A stretch of 64,000 bases of DNA from an uncultured Owenweeksia sp. (lineage in GTDB: Bacteria > Bacteroidota > Bacteroidia > Flavobacteriales > Schleiferiaceae): assembly GCA_937146805.1 (NCBI GenBank), contig CAKZRR010000043.1:1-64000 (forward strand). The letters run 5' to 3'. The notes beneath the pieces are model-generated. The model saw only the letters and a list, made by a program, of their open reading frames with translations. It ran no database searches and was not told the DNA's origin. Both the position numbers and the translations under genes were made by a program. The stretch's first letter is position 1, and each line of letters starts with the position of its first letter. This document shows, in pieces, positions 7,308-16,116 of the stretch.

Positions 7308-9739
7308 TACGGATTTCCAAAATAGTTATCAAATGCGGTAGAAAAGGCTGACTGGGCACCAGCTATAGAGCCGCCTCCAAACAAAGCGCCTACGGGCGTA
7401 GTTATTCTTTGAATTATGTTACCCGCGTTATTAATTCCAAACAAAATAACATCACCATTAAGCACTCCAGTATTCGTTGAATTTCCAGCTACACCATAAG
7501 TGTCCAGTTGATTGCCGTCAAAATGAATGGTCTCCACGTAATTGGATGAATTAATAATCACCAGACCCGTACTATCCGTAGATGAATAAGACGTGGCGTG
7601 GGGGGCTAAAAAAGTAGAAGCCCACTCAATTTCTCGCGTTGTGATTTTAGTCTTTAAAGATTGCCTTCCGGCCTTATCAATAATGGTATTATTGTCAGAT
7701 TTAAAGTCCCATAAATACACTCCCGTGCTCAGGTAGCTTGCATTACTCATTGCGTTAGCACGGTTATAACCTGTATTATAACCACAGGCTCCCAATGCTG
7801 GGCTCTGCCAACCCTTGCCCGCCACAGGGTCAATATGACCAGCTCCAATTTCTGACAGCATTAAAGTATCCGGCCTCATCATATTCAATCTACCCCAAGC
7901 CGAGGTATCACCCCTTGAAAAATAGAGATAGGTAAGGGAGTCTAATTTAGTGGTCGCAGCTAAAGCTTTAACCAACACATCCTCGTCTTCAATTTCTGAA
8001 GTAGCTGGCTTTGTAATACTATTAGCATCCGCATAATCAATCTTAGCTTGTACTAAGGCATGGTAAGTGGGCGCAGCCACTACCGTATAACTTATAGGCA
8101 ACGATGTAGCACTATCACCTTGGCCAAAATACACCCTAGCAGTAACCGTTTGAGCGCCTAAACTATCCGTATTTAAAGCCGCAACAAATGGTGGGGTTAA
8201 ATCGGTGTAGGATGTACCGTTGCTAAAAATAAACTTCACCTCCTCGTAACCACTCCCGTAGGGGTCGGCCACTGTGGTTGTTATCGTATGCGATTCGCCT
8301 TGGTCAAAAGTTTCGTTATTAGCTGGAGATGTAATTACAATAGGGATTGTATCATTCCCATTAATCATTGCAATCAACTCATTAATCGACTGCCTCAAAG
8401 AGGCTATCGAATCATTCAAATAACCATCGCTGGCCACAGCTCCAGTATAACTAAACCAACTGGTATCGCTGGTCATCTCTATCGATGTCAGCGTGCTAAT
8501 CGTATCGTAGTCCAGGCCACTAGCAAAGTTGCTGGCCGTATCCGCAAAGGCAACTATAATTCTACCGGTACCCATACTCACAATATCCGTGCGCTGGCTA
8601 AAAGCTTGGTAGTTCAAGCCCACCGGTACCGTAATCGTATAATCTGTGTTAGATGTATTGTAAAAGGCATCACCCGCATGGGCATCGGTTAAAGTTACAT
8701 TGCCGGTCATCACATGAGAGTCATACGTAATTAAAGCGCTATCTAAATCAATATCCAAGGCCGCCTCTATTCCTTCAACGGTTCCCAAAAAGCGTACTCC
8801 GGTGGGCGTGGTTTCCATCACCGGCAAGCCTTTATAATACAAAGTCACACCGCTATCCGGCACCAGCTTCATCAAGATGTCTCCTACGCAATTACAGCTG
8901 TCTGTTCCTCTAAAAATAAAAGGTTCGCCATTTTCAGGGTGCTGGAAATAAGTAGCACCTATACCATTAACTATATAACCTGCGCTATCAACAGTAACGA
9001 ATTGTAATCCTTCACCATTTTCGTCCGTATAATACCTACTTTCCGAACCTCCTTTTAGGTAAATACTTCCAGTATCATTTGCTAAGAATATCCCATTCGC
9101 GCCCAAAATATTAAGCCAACCATTTAAACCAATAGTGCTTGTAATAGTGTCTCCACTTCCTACAATCTGTTGTAATGTACGGTTGGCACCCGCTGCAAAA
9201 ACGGTGCTATCCGCAATCTTAAACCCGTCACCCAGCACAATGGTGTCTTGTACATTCACATTACCCACCATGTTAATCTCATCGCTGGAGTAGAGATTAA
9301 TATCGCCATTCAAACTTTGCACAATCGTTGCGAAGTTTCCACGCAAAATGGCTTGTCCAAAGGCATAAATCAAGGCATTACCCGCGCTACTTTGAATCTG
9401 AAAGCCGCCAGGCACATCGTCACCTTCCTGTAGCACATCGGCCAAGCCATAAGCTCCTCCTCCCACACCTCCGGGCTTACCAATCGCGCTCCAAACGCCA
9501 TCCGTAAACAAGTACTCTGTGGTATCACTAACTTGAAGCACCACAGTTGTACTATCTTTAATGTGATCGGGTATATCCGATGTGTCTTGTAAAACGTGGT
9601 AACCACCTTTTATATGATGATTATAAAGTCCGGCATAAATGCCCAAAGGCACAAAAGCGCCTTTGTTGTCAAATCCACTTTGAGCATAAAGGTTGAGGCC
9701 AAAAACAATGGCCAATAGAGTTGAAATTAATTTATTCAT
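7307..9739 (-). CDS. large fibre-like protein with signal peptide and Ig-like domain
   Basis: This 810-residue protein begins with a signal peptide (MNKLISTLLAIVFGLNLYAQ). The first half is a repetitive beta region rich in D, S, T and G, of the kind seen in trimeric fibre shafts. Around residues 465-555 there is an Ig-like segment (SPANNETFDQGESHTITTTV ... SYTVV). The last 250 residues are predicted to be a globular tip. It overlaps the upstream fibre gene by 8 bases. Receptor binding is inferred from position and composition; no exact family is recognised. Confidence 0.6.
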   Translation of the reverse strand: MNKLISTLLAIVFGLNLYAQSGFDNKGAFVPLGIYAGLYNHHIKGGYHVLQDTSDIPDHIKDSTTVVLQVSDTTEYLFTDGVWSAIGKPGGVGGGAYGLADVLQEGDDVPGGFQIQSSAGNALIYAFGQAILRGNFATIVQSLNGDINLYSSDEINMVGNVNVQDTIVLGDGFKIADSTVFAAGANRTLQQIVGSGDTITSTIGLNGWLNILGANGIFLANDTGSIYLKGGSESRYYTDENGEGLQFVTVDSAGYIVNGIGATYFQHPENGEPFIFRGTDSCNCVGDILMKLVPDSGVTLYYKGLPVMETTPTGVRFLGTVEGIEAALDIDLDSALITYDSHVMTGNVTLTDAHAGDAFYNTSNTDYTITVPVGLNYQAFSQRTDIVSMGTGRIIVAFADTASNFASGLDYDTISTLTSIEMTSDTSWFSYTGAVASDGYLNDSIASLRQSINELIAMINGNDTIPIVITSPANNETFDQGESHTITTTVADPYGSGYEEVKFIFSNGTSYTDLTPPFVAALNTDSLGAQTVTARVYFGQGDSATSLPISYTVVAAPTYHALVQAKIDYADANSITKPATSEIEDEDVLVKALAATTKLDSLTYLYFSRGDTSAWGRLNMMRPDTLMLSEIGAGHIDPVAGKGWQSPALGACGYNTGYNRANAMSNASYLSTGVYLWDFKSDNNTIIDKAGRQSLKTKITTREIEWASTFLAPHATSYSSTDSTGLVIINSSNYVETIHFDGNQLDTYGVAGNSTNTGVLNGDVILFGINNAGNIIQRITTPVGALFGGGSIAGAQSAFSTAFDNYFGNP

Positions 9740-10682
9740 AATCGATACTTACAGAGTTTGAAAATGTATTGTTTGAGTAATAAAAATTGTAGGTCGTAGA
9801 GCCTCCAGCGGCATTAGTAACCGCCACGGTGGTTTTAGTAAAAGCGCCAAAACTGTTAAGCCCTCCCACCTTTATATTGCTTAAATCGCCAAAGCTGGAG
9901 GGATAGAAAAAACACAAATGTTGTAGCCCACTGGGTGAGGTGGTGGTATAGCTCTTAACACGCGAGGTGCTAAACTCATTCACCAGCGCAATAATGTCTG
10001 CATTGCTAGGCGTGGTATTGCTCAGCCAACCGTAGTATCGTTTCCATCGCCAATTAATATTATAGTTGGCACTTACAATATTGTTGGCTTGTAAATCCGT
10101 TACCTCAGCCCGCCAACTATGGCTTGCCGGTGCATTTTTAAACACGGCACCAATAGCAGTATTAAAGGCTTCTCCAGTATTAGGATCCAATCCGTTGGCC
10201 AACACATTACTATTGGTTACATCCACTATTCGTAAGCTTGCTGGTGCTATTTTAGCTAAGTCATTAATACCCCACCTAAAATCCATCCTAGTAGCAAGGG
10301 TATCGCCTACTTCTACCGTATTCACTTGAGCGCCACCCAAATCAAAATGGGTAAATTGGGGTTGTACCCAAGGGGCTAATATCAGCTCCAGTATATCCCC
10401 GATATTTGCAGGTATCGGGTCTCCAGCCGATATACCTCCCACACTTACCGTGGCAGGTGAGTTACCGGTGTAACTTCCAGAGCCGGAACTATTACCTCCA
10501 GCTGTCTTTTGCCAAGTCCCATCGGCAAACTGTATGCTGTCAACCTTGGCTACGCTGGCTACTAGGCTATCAAGAGCCTTTAAGGCAGCAAAAGCATAGC
10601 GGCCATTTCGGTTAATCCAGCTTTGGCCTTGCAGATTTAAGCCGGCTAAAAGAAGCACTATTAGTATTTTAAAGTTTTTCAT
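9732..10682 (-). CDS. fibre-like protein with signal peptide
   Basis: This 316-residue protein has a signal peptide (MKNFKILIVLLLAGLNLQGQ), then a Gly/Ser linker (GGNSSGSGSYTGNSPA) and beta-rich domains ending in many aromatic and Asn residues (YNFYYSNNTFSNSVSIDY). It is coupled to the upstream gene by a 4-base overlap and to the next fibre gene by 8 bases. It is probably part of the same surface or tail assembly as the two following genes. It is not matched to a known family. Confidence 0.55.
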   Translation of the reverse strand: MKNFKILIVLLLAGLNLQGQSWINRNGRYAFAALKALDSLVASVAKVDSIQFADGTWQKTAGGNSSGSGSYTGNSPATVSVGGISAGDPIPANIGDILELILAPWVQPQFTHFDLGGAQVNTVEVGDTLATRMDFRWGINDLAKIAPASLRIVDVTNSNVLANGLDPNTGEAFNTAIGAVFKNAPASHSWRAEVTDLQANNIVSANYNINWRWKRYYGWLSNTTPSNADIIALVNEFSTSRVKSYTTTSPSGLQHLCFFYPSSFGDLSNIKVGGLNSFGAFTKTTVAVTNAAGGSTTYNFYYSNNTFSNSVSIDYE

Positions 10683-11311
10683 GGGTAAATTGTTAGGTAA
10701 GCGTTAATGTTTCCGTAAGCTTGATCTATCCGCAGTATTCCAGCGCTCAAAATGCAACCACCTCCAGTAATCACATCTTGGCCATCATAGTCCAGCGATA
10801 GTTTGTCCAGGCTTTTCCCATCCAAGTCAGCCGCGTAATACTCACCATTTACAAAGGCAACTTCACGTCTTATCACCTTGCAAGCCTCTACCGCATCCTT
10901 TATCGCTGCCGAAAAATTCAAAATGAGCGTTAACAAATTGTTAAGCTCAAGCGGGCTAGGATCATCGTCTATACCAAGTTTGTCATCAATCTCAGCCTTT
11001 ATCTCTTCTGCTGTCATTATCAATAAGTTGTTTCCAATTATGTAGCTTGCCTTAGTGGCCAGCTCTAGCACCTCTTTAGCTAGTATCCGCAACACTTCTT
11101 TACTGCCTTTCAAAGGGTCAAAACACACTTTCAAACCTTCGCTTACCGGTAGCGGTATCATCACTTCAGGCACCACCTTAGTATCATCCGTATAGGCATC
11201 GGCATTGGCTTTGTGAAACTCAAAGTACTGGTCGTGGCGGCCATACGTCAACACAGTCATATCAGTAGCCGACTGCCTATCTTTAACTACCCTGGTGTTT
11301 TCTATCGCCAT
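10679..11311 (-). CDS. hypothetical tail protein upstream of the fibre genes
   Basis: This 210-residue protein has no signal peptide. A helical centre (EVLRILAKEVLELATKASY) is followed by an acidic patch and a beta-rich C-terminus. It sits between the gp46-like baseplate protein and the signal-peptide fibres, sharing one base with the first and four with the second. It may join the fibres to the baseplate; this is inference from position. Confidence 0.5.
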   Translation of the reverse strand: MAIENTRVVKDRQSATDMTVLTYGRHDQYFEFHKANADAYTDDTKVVPEVMIPLPVSEGLKVCFDPLKGSKEVLRILAKEVLELATKASYIIGNNLLIMTAEEIKAEIDDKLGIDDDPSPLELNNLLTLILNFSAAIKDAVEACKVIRREVAFVNGEYYAADLDGKSLDKLSLDYDGQDVITGGGCILSAGILRIDQAYGNINAYLTIYP

Positions 11312-11601
11312 TACTCCACGTTTACTTTTAGCGTTCCATCCTTCAGCTCCACATCTATATCAGCGCGGTCATACCCACCCCTCTCAAGCTCTACCTTCAG
11401 GTTTCGCTTAAAGCGCGATAAAGGATCAGTGGTTTTTAAGTATTTCCCAGCACCAAAACCCAAAGCCGGTGCCGGTCGTATTTCGCCCTTAAAGGCTTTA
11501 AAAATCAAACCCACATTTTGGTCATCCGCCTTGCCAATTACCAAATCGCCATTTTCAATAAGCAAGTCACCGTCTTCGTCTAGTAATATATCCATCGCCA
11601 T
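11311..11601 (-). CDS. baseplate wedge protein, gp46/gpW-like
   Basis: The protein has 96 residues, with an N-terminal acidic repeat (ILLDEDGDLLIENGDLVIG). The core (QNVGLIFKAFKGEIRPAPALGFG) is followed by L-x-R-x-K-R-x-L-K-V-E-L-E and a final beta strand. This matches the pattern of short Mu gp46/P2 gpW/T4 gp25-like baseplate proteins, which attach the first sheath ring. It overlaps the spike gene by one base. Confidence 0.72.
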   Translation of the reverse strand: MAMDILLDEDGDLLIENGDLVIGKADDQNVGLIFKAFKGEIRPAPALGFGAGKYLKTTDPLSRFKRNLKVELERGGYDRADIDVELKDGTLKVNVE

Positions 11602-12158
11602 CAGTGCTTCACTTTATCGTTCTGTAGGTTGGTAAAATCTTCCTCATCCACAATCAATGCTAAAGCCGCTTTAATGGTGGCTTGCAAAGCAGTTCCTCCA
11701 TCTGATGATCCTCCAGCTGGAACCCCATTATTAATGGCATCAATAATCCCATCAACACGCGCGCTAAGTTTATTCAGCTGTGCCTCCAGCTCAACAGCCA
11801 GTACCATCCCTTCATTTTGTCCTCCATCGTACACTGTACCATCGTTAGTAATCACTGCGCTATGATCTTCAAACCTTACTTCCACCTTAGCCACTTTGCT
11901 ACAGGCCACTATAAAGGCTTCGTCTCCATTCTCAATCATGGCACACTGCACATCGCTACCTTCAGCGGGTGTCACCAACAAGCCTTCAGTAGCGTCATCC
12001 TCAACAGCGTTAAATCGAACCTCCAGTAAGTCCGGCAAACCTTCGCGTTCTACCCTACAGGTTTTAGTTTTTACATCTTTCACCTTGCCACTGGTAATTA
12101 CCATTGGTTGGTTCTTTGCTACTATTTTGGCCACCGCCTTTTCAAATGCCTCGTCCAT
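11601..12158 (-). CDS. baseplate spike protein, gp45/gpV-like
   Basis: The protein has 185 residues. The N-terminal half resembles an OB-fold (GKVKDVKTKTCRVEREGLPD ... VTPAEGSDVQCAMIENGDEAFIVAC), as in Mu gp45 and P2 gpV. The strand VEVRFEDHSAVITNDGTVY follows, then a helix and a Gly/Ser linker. In contractile phages this trimer tips the tail tube and pierces the outer membrane. It lies between the hub and the gp46-like gene, as in Mu. Confidence 0.68.
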   Translation of the reverse strand: MDEAFEKAVAKIVAKNQPMVITSGKVKDVKTKTCRVEREGLPDLLEVRFNAVEDDATEGLLVTPAEGSDVQCAMIENGDEAFIVACSKVAKVEVRFEDHSAVITNDGTVYDGGQNEGMVLAVELEAQLNKLSARVDGIIDAINNGVPAGGSSDGGTALQATIKAALALIVDEEDFTNLQNDKVKH

Positions 12159-12171
12159 TTCAATAGCTGCT

Positions 12172-13155
12172 TTATATACTTAGGCTTGGTTTTACAATTC
12201 GTTCCCATCCCGTGGTTGGTGTAAAGTTGTTATCCACAGACTCCACCAAGTAGCTACCCTCACGGCTGCCATCCGGATATTCGGGATCCGTTAATTCAAT
12301 TCCATCACCGGCTTTTGTCCTGGGCAATCCAAAAGCCGAAAAAGAACCTTTCCAGCCGTCAAAAGACAAGCTGTTGTAGTTCTTTAGTGTTATGTTACGC
12401 AGCTCATCCCTAGTCATATTGCTAAAGTTTAGCGTGCGGGTTGCGCCTCCAGGCTCACCAACAGTTTCTACTATCTTGGTGCCATCCCTGTTATTACTAA
12501 TGCCTTTAATCTGAAGTTTTACATCCTTGGCTTTCAAAAAATGCAGCTGTTGGGCATCGCGCACATTGCGCTGTAGGTTGTATTGGTGTTTTACTCCAGG
12601 CTTTATATCCACCGGAAAGCCAACCACCAGCTTGCCGGCTTTAAAATAGCTGTGCAAGTGTTTTTTGCGGATAGACTCCAGTACATCAAAAGCGGAGGCA
12701 TTGCTTATAATAAACTTGCCTAAATTCACATCATCAATAATCTCATGCTCATACTCCGGAGCCACATAATTCAACAACTCGCTTAGCGTAATACTAGAAA
12801 AAGAGGTGTTAAAAGTGCTTTTACGCAACTGGTACATCTCATCTTCGCACTCAATAAGCACCGGTATGTCGGCACTAATATCTTTCACGTAGCCCTCAAA
12901 CTCAACAGCTAAATCACCATCGTAGCCTTGCTCAATCACCACAGGGTCATCTACCGAAATAAAATCCAGTAAATATTTACGCTCCAGGCTTTCATTTCTA
13001 CCGGCCACCAGCGCGCTAATGTTTCTTGGCAGCGTTAGCTTGGCCGTATCACTTTGCAGCTTAATGCTCTCGCGGATGTGAATACTATTGACGAAATCAA
13101 ATTGCACCTTGCCAATGGTAACCCTACAGCTCATATTGTTATATAGATAAGGCAT
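12172..13155 (-). CDS. tail hub protein, gp44/gpD-like
   Basis: The protein has 327 residues, the usual length for Mu gp44/P2 gpD-like hubs. It opens with a beta domain (RVTIGKVQFDFVNSIHIRES), contains a KDISADIPVLIECEDEMYQL segment, and ends in a strand-rich domain with VESVDNNFTPTTGWERIVKP, a closing sequence common in hub proteins. It forms the centre of the baseplate between the tube and the spike. The following gp45 and gp46-like genes support this call. Confidence 0.72.
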   Translation of the reverse strand: MPYLYNNMSCRVTIGKVQFDFVNSIHIRESIKLQSDTAKLTLPRNISALVAGRNESLERKYLLDFISVDDPVVIEQGYDGDLAVEFEGYVKDISADIPVLIECEDEMYQLRKSTFNTSFSSITLSELLNYVAPEYEHEIIDDVNLGKFIISNASAFDVLESIRKKHLHSYFKAGKLVVGFPVDIKPGVKHQYNLQRNVRDAQQLHFLKAKDVKLQIKGISNNRDGTKIVETVGEPGGATRTLNFSNMTRDELRNITLKNYNSLSFDGWKGSFSAFGLPRTKAGDGIELTDPEYPDGSREGSYLVESVDNNFTPTTGWERIVKPSLSI

Positions 13156-13772
13156 CAGCTATTCGGGTTTAAAAGAGTGAATCCAACTTCTCTAATAGAT
13201 CGCGCTTCAATACTGTATTGCACGGTATCTTTAAACCCTGCCAACCCTTTAATCTTTACAGACTTTAAAAAGATACTGGTGATGCCTTCATCCAAAAAAG
13301 CAGAACCACTCACCTCAATAACTCCGTTGTTTCTAAACAATCGCTTTAGTGCTTTAACCTTATTGGATGGGCGGTTATGGTTATCCATATCTATGAGCAA
13401 ACCACTCATTCTAATAGATGTTTGACGCGTATTCCAACGCTCAATTACTTCGTCTTCATCACTGTTTACAGGTGTAACAATGTGTGTTTTGGACTGGTCA
13501 AATTCCAAAAAAGAAGGTGGCGGGGCAAAAATGCTATCCACACTTTTGCTACCGCCACCTCGCCCAAACGGAAAGGAAGAAAAGTTTAATACGGTAGGCT
13601 CTTCGCCTTCTTTTTGATATTCAAAGCTCAGCTGGTCATCATTAGGATCTCCATCTTCATACTGATCCAACCGATAAGGATCAACAGTAGCAACACGCGG
13701 AAGGGTATTAGCTATCGCAAAGCCAAATGCGGCTTCGTACCTCCCTCTTAACGCTATGCTTACCAGTGCCAT
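13155..13772 (-). CDS. tail protein, DUF6046-like
   Basis: This 205-residue protein has a C-terminal half of the form seen in DUF6046 tail proteins of Bacteroidota phages: a long strand-rich stretch, MSGLLIDMDNHNRPSNKVKALKRLF, then VEVSG-type strands and a final EARSIREVGFTLL. Its start ATG overlaps the stop of the frameshifted chaperone frame by one base (TAATG). In Mu the gp43 DNA circulation protein occupies this place. The assignment is from resemblance and position. Confidence 0.55.
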   Translation of the reverse strand: MALVSIALRGRYEAAFGFAIANTLPRVATVDPYRLDQYEDGDPNDDQLSFEYQKEGEEPTVLNFSSFPFGRGGGSKSVDSIFAPPPSFLEFDQSKTHIVTPVNSDEDEVIERWNTRQTSIRMSGLLIDMDNHNRPSNKVKALKRLFRNNGVIEVSGSAFLDEGITSIFLKSVKIKGLAGFKDTVQYSIEARSIREVGFTLLNPNS

Positions 13773-14331
13773 TATTCGCTTTTTTTAACTCCAATTATTC
13801 CTTTACTCTCAAGCCATTTTATCTGATACCATTTTTCCGCCCATACATCATCTTCCAGCTGCTCCGGAAAAGGAATGTGTAAATAGTAACTTATAAGAGC
13901 GTTGATTTTCCTATTTACATCGCGGTCATCACGGTGATGGATACCGTAATCACCGCCTAGAAGTTTTTTATCTCAAAACTTCCAATAGGGAATAAATCGG
14001 TAATGGCCGAAACGCAAGTGTTAAAGAGGTAATCATCTCCATGCACTTGGTCAATATTGCTCACCAAGCAGTTTCGCACCAATATCTTTTGCGCCTTACC
14101 AGGATCACGATCCAAGAACTTCATAAACTCATCCTGCGTGGTACGATTTGGAACCAATACAGCTACCTCCAGGCTCTGTTTTCCATTTTCGTCCATATCC
14201 AACAAAATACGCTTGATGCGTCCGCTCTCAATTCGCGCTTTGTACTTTTCACGCAATACTTCCAACACTTCAGGCGAAAGCTCATGAACAATTTTTGCGT
14301 CTAATTTTTCTTTTGATTTTTCCGTTTTCAT
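13772..14331 (-). CDS. tail assembly chaperone, -1 frameshift extension product (about 186 residues)
   Basis: The upstream frame (start 14331) ends with TAG at 13957-13959 after 124 codons. Just before this stop the mRNA reads ATA AAA AAC, containing the heptamer A AAA AAC in the correct phase for a -1 slip (13963-13969). After the slip the frame continues LLGGDYGIHHRDDRDVNRK ... GIIGVKKSE for 63 more codons. It stops at TAA 13774-13772, which overlaps the next start codon. Tail chaperones of many tailed phages, such as lambda gpG/gpGT and Mu gp41, are made as two such products that coat the tape measure. Slippage itself was not measured. Confidence 0.78.
13957..14331 (-). CDS. tail assembly chaperone, short (0-frame) product
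   Basis: This 124-residue protein is helical at the start (KSKEKLDAKIVHELSPEVLEVL) with a central FMKFLDRDPGKAQKILVRNC, typical of Mu-type tail chaperones in length and placement after tube and sheath. It is the short partner of the frameshift pair. In most phages it lies next to the tape measure; here the tape measure is on the opposite strand 11 kb away. Confidence 0.68.
   Translation of the reverse strand: MKTEKSKEKLDAKIVHELSPEVLEVLREKYKARIESGRIKRILLDMDENGKQSLEVAVLVPNRTTQDEFMKFLDRDPGKAQKILVRNCLVSNIDQVHGDDYLFNTCVSAITDLFPIGSFEIKNF
13963..13969 (-). promoter_or_regulatory. programmed -1 frameshift site, A AAA AAC
   Basis: The heptamer fits X XXY YYZ in the reading frame of the chaperone, six bases before its stop codon. 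The downstream -1 frame is open for 63 codons and ends exactly at the start of the next gene. Confidence 0.78.
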
Positions 14332-14352
14332 CTTTCTATTTGGGGTTTAATA

Positions 14353-14377
14353 AAGCCCCACGCTATACGTGGGGCTT
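14353..14377 (-). terminator. hairpin between tail tube and chaperone genes
   Basis: AAGCCCCACG and CGTGGGGCTT form a 10-bp perfect stem with a 5-base loop. On the minus strand a TTTATT tail follows. It lies inside the late-minus operon, so it is more likely an attenuator or mRNA stabiliser than a full stop. It would lower chaperone output relative to tube and sheath. Confidence 0.65.
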
Positions 14378-14416
14378 CTCTTATTCACTGCCGGTTTCTC
14401 CAGCACTAGTTATAGT

Positions 14417-14833
14417 TTATACGTTATTCAATCCTACATTAAGGGCAAACAGCGGGTATTGCATTTGCAAGCCCATGTCTCCAGTCACCTCACGGCCTTC
14501 CGTCATAAACTTGGCGGTGATGGTATCGTTTACAATTGCATTGTAATCGTTCACGAAGGTCACATTGATCTCAAACGGCCTCAATGAAAGTAAACTGCCA
14601 TTGGCTGTTTTCTCTAAAGGCGTTATGTTGTGCATCGCTACCGACATGGATGCATTGGGGGTCTTCTTACCAATACTCCAATGAGTGGGGTCGTTACTAC
14701 CTAGCGAATAGCCAAGTTGATGCTCCTGTTCATTCCCATATACAATCTCGGCTAGATCAAAGAGAACTCCGTTAATCGTGATTTTAGCATCACCACTATC
14801 GTAGGTCTTACCATTTTTAATTATAGTCGCCAT
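14417..14833 (-). CDS. tail tube protein
   Basis: This 138-residue beta-rich protein contains GSNDPTHWSIGKKTPNASMSV and FEINVTFVNDYNAIVNDTI, as in tube proteins of contractile tails. It follows the sheath gene, sharing one base with it, as in Mu (L then M). Many copies form the inner pipe that DNA passes through. Confidence 0.72.
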   Translation of the reverse strand: MATIIKNGKTYDSGDAKITINGVLFDLAEIVYGNEQEHQLGYSLGSNDPTHWSIGKKTPNASMSVAMHNITPLEKTANGSLLSLRPFEINVTFVNDYNAIVNDTITAKFMTEGREVTGDMGLQMQYPLFALNVGLNNV

Positions 14834-16116
14834 TACAAACTGCGTTTAATGTTAATATCCCCCTCAATGGAATTGGCATAGCCATAAGGCACCACCTTAA
14901 AGCTAGTCACCTTAAGCACCTTCTCTACCACCAAATCACTATTGGCATCAATGGTTAAGTCTCCTGCGCTAATTTCTTTTCGCAACACCATTTCATTAAA
15001 TACCCCTAAGCCAATACCTCTAAAGTATTCCGTTACACCCGTAGGCAATAAGCCCGTTTTAGGATCAACAGGGTGGTTGCTCTTAACCTTCGGTAACAAA
15101 GCAGTTCTAAGCTCTCTAGTTGCCTTATCCAAGGTTCGCCCATAACTTATAGTATGCTCGTTAATGTTCCCATCAGCGTCAATTTCGGTGGCCACACACG
15201 TGTGATCTCCATTCCATCGCACACCTGAAATCCCTACATAGGTTACCCCAAATACATACCCTTTGTTTTCCAAGGTTTGTAAGTCGGTAGCCTGTTTCTT
15301 GTTTTTAACATGATTGCTTAATCCTGCCACCATCCAAGCGTCAGCACCTGAATCAGTTAAATTAAAGGCCTCGTTATCTCCCATGTTTTGATTGATAGCT
15401 GCCTTAGAAACCGTTCCAATTGCAGTACCTACATCGGCCATTGTCTGCATGAATACTGGTGTAGCACCATTTACGGTCGCCAAACTATCTGCGTACTTCC
15501 AATCTTGACCGATTATCACAGTCACTTTTCCGGCCTTTACATTAGGAATACCTTTTAAATCAGCCGAAGCCGCAGCGTTACCCACATAGTCTCTCCCCTC
15601 CAGCAATACTTGTAAAGGCATAGAGGAATCGTAACACCATTTAGCAAAAGCCTGGGCAAGCGGCATGGCATTATACACATCTGCACTCATGCCGTTTAAG
15701 GCAACCGGTGCAACCGTTGGGTTGGTGCTTACGCTAAGTTGCCTTACCTCACCTTCCGCATACATAGCCAATTTCTTAGCGGGCGAATCATGCGCTCCAA
15801 CAGCGGTATCCGTAAAAATTTCAACTTGCGTGGTAGCCTGCGCTACCAACATCAAGTAAAGTTTTGTGCCAGCACCAGCCATTCTGTAAAACTCACGCAG
15901 CTGTCGCGCTGCGGTTACAAAATTGGTGGTGTCATGGTCTTCATCCAGTCCCAATGCTTTGGCATCGTCAATGTTGAAAACCTGAGTAGGTTCGTTCAGC
16001 GCCAAACCCGTGGCCGCAGGGGTAGCAATTATCATTGCTGATATGCTATCCCCTTCGGTGTTTACGGGAGCGCCTTGCGCACCTTTTCCAATGTCAACTC
16101 CGTTAAGATTCGCCAT
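14833..16116 (-). CDS. contractile tail sheath protein (DUF2586-like)
   Basis: The protein has 427 residues. The N-terminus (MANLNGVDIGKGAQGAP) and the central GKVTVIIGQDW segment resemble DUF2586-type sheath proteins of Mu-like phages. The late region is ITYVGISGVRWNGDHTC-like, then the conserved SYGRTLDKATRELRTALLPK helix and a C-terminal VVPYGYANSIEGDINIKRSL strand. It surrounds the tail tube and contracts on infection. It shows that the phage has a myovirus-type tail. Confidence 0.82.
   Translation of the reverse strand: MANLNGVDIGKGAQGAPVNTEGDSISAMIIATPAATGLALNEPTQVFNIDDAKALGLDEDHDTTNFVTAARQLREFYRMAGAGTKLYLMLVAQATTQVEIFTDTAVGAHDSPAKKLAMYAEGEVRQLSVSTNPTVAPVALNGMSADVYNAMPLAQAFAKWCYDSSMPLQVLLEGRDYVGNAAASADLKGIPNVKAGKVTVIIGQDWKYADSLATVNGATPVFMQTMADVGTAIGTVSKAAINQNMGDNEAFNLTDSGADAWMVAGLSNHVKNKKQATDLQTLENKGYVFGVTYVGISGVRWNGDHTCVATEIDADGNINEHTISYGRTLDKATRELRTALLPKVKSNHPVDPKTGLLPTGVTEYFRGIGLGVFNEMVLRKEISAGDLTIDANSDLVVEKVLKVTSFKVVPYGYANSIEGDINIKRSL

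Noticed and set aside
8288..8692. 134-codon plus-strand frame inside the fibre gene.
   Set aside because: It is an antisense shadow of a well supported 810-residue gene, with basic Ile/Arg composition and no motifs.
5532..10682. Diversity-generating retroelement acting on the fibre genes.
   Set aside because: No reverse transcriptase, template repeat or adenine-biased variable region is seen in the window.
5532..11311. Invertible fibre segment as in Mu G.
   Set aside because: No invertase gene and no paired inverted recombination sites or alternative fibre ends are seen.
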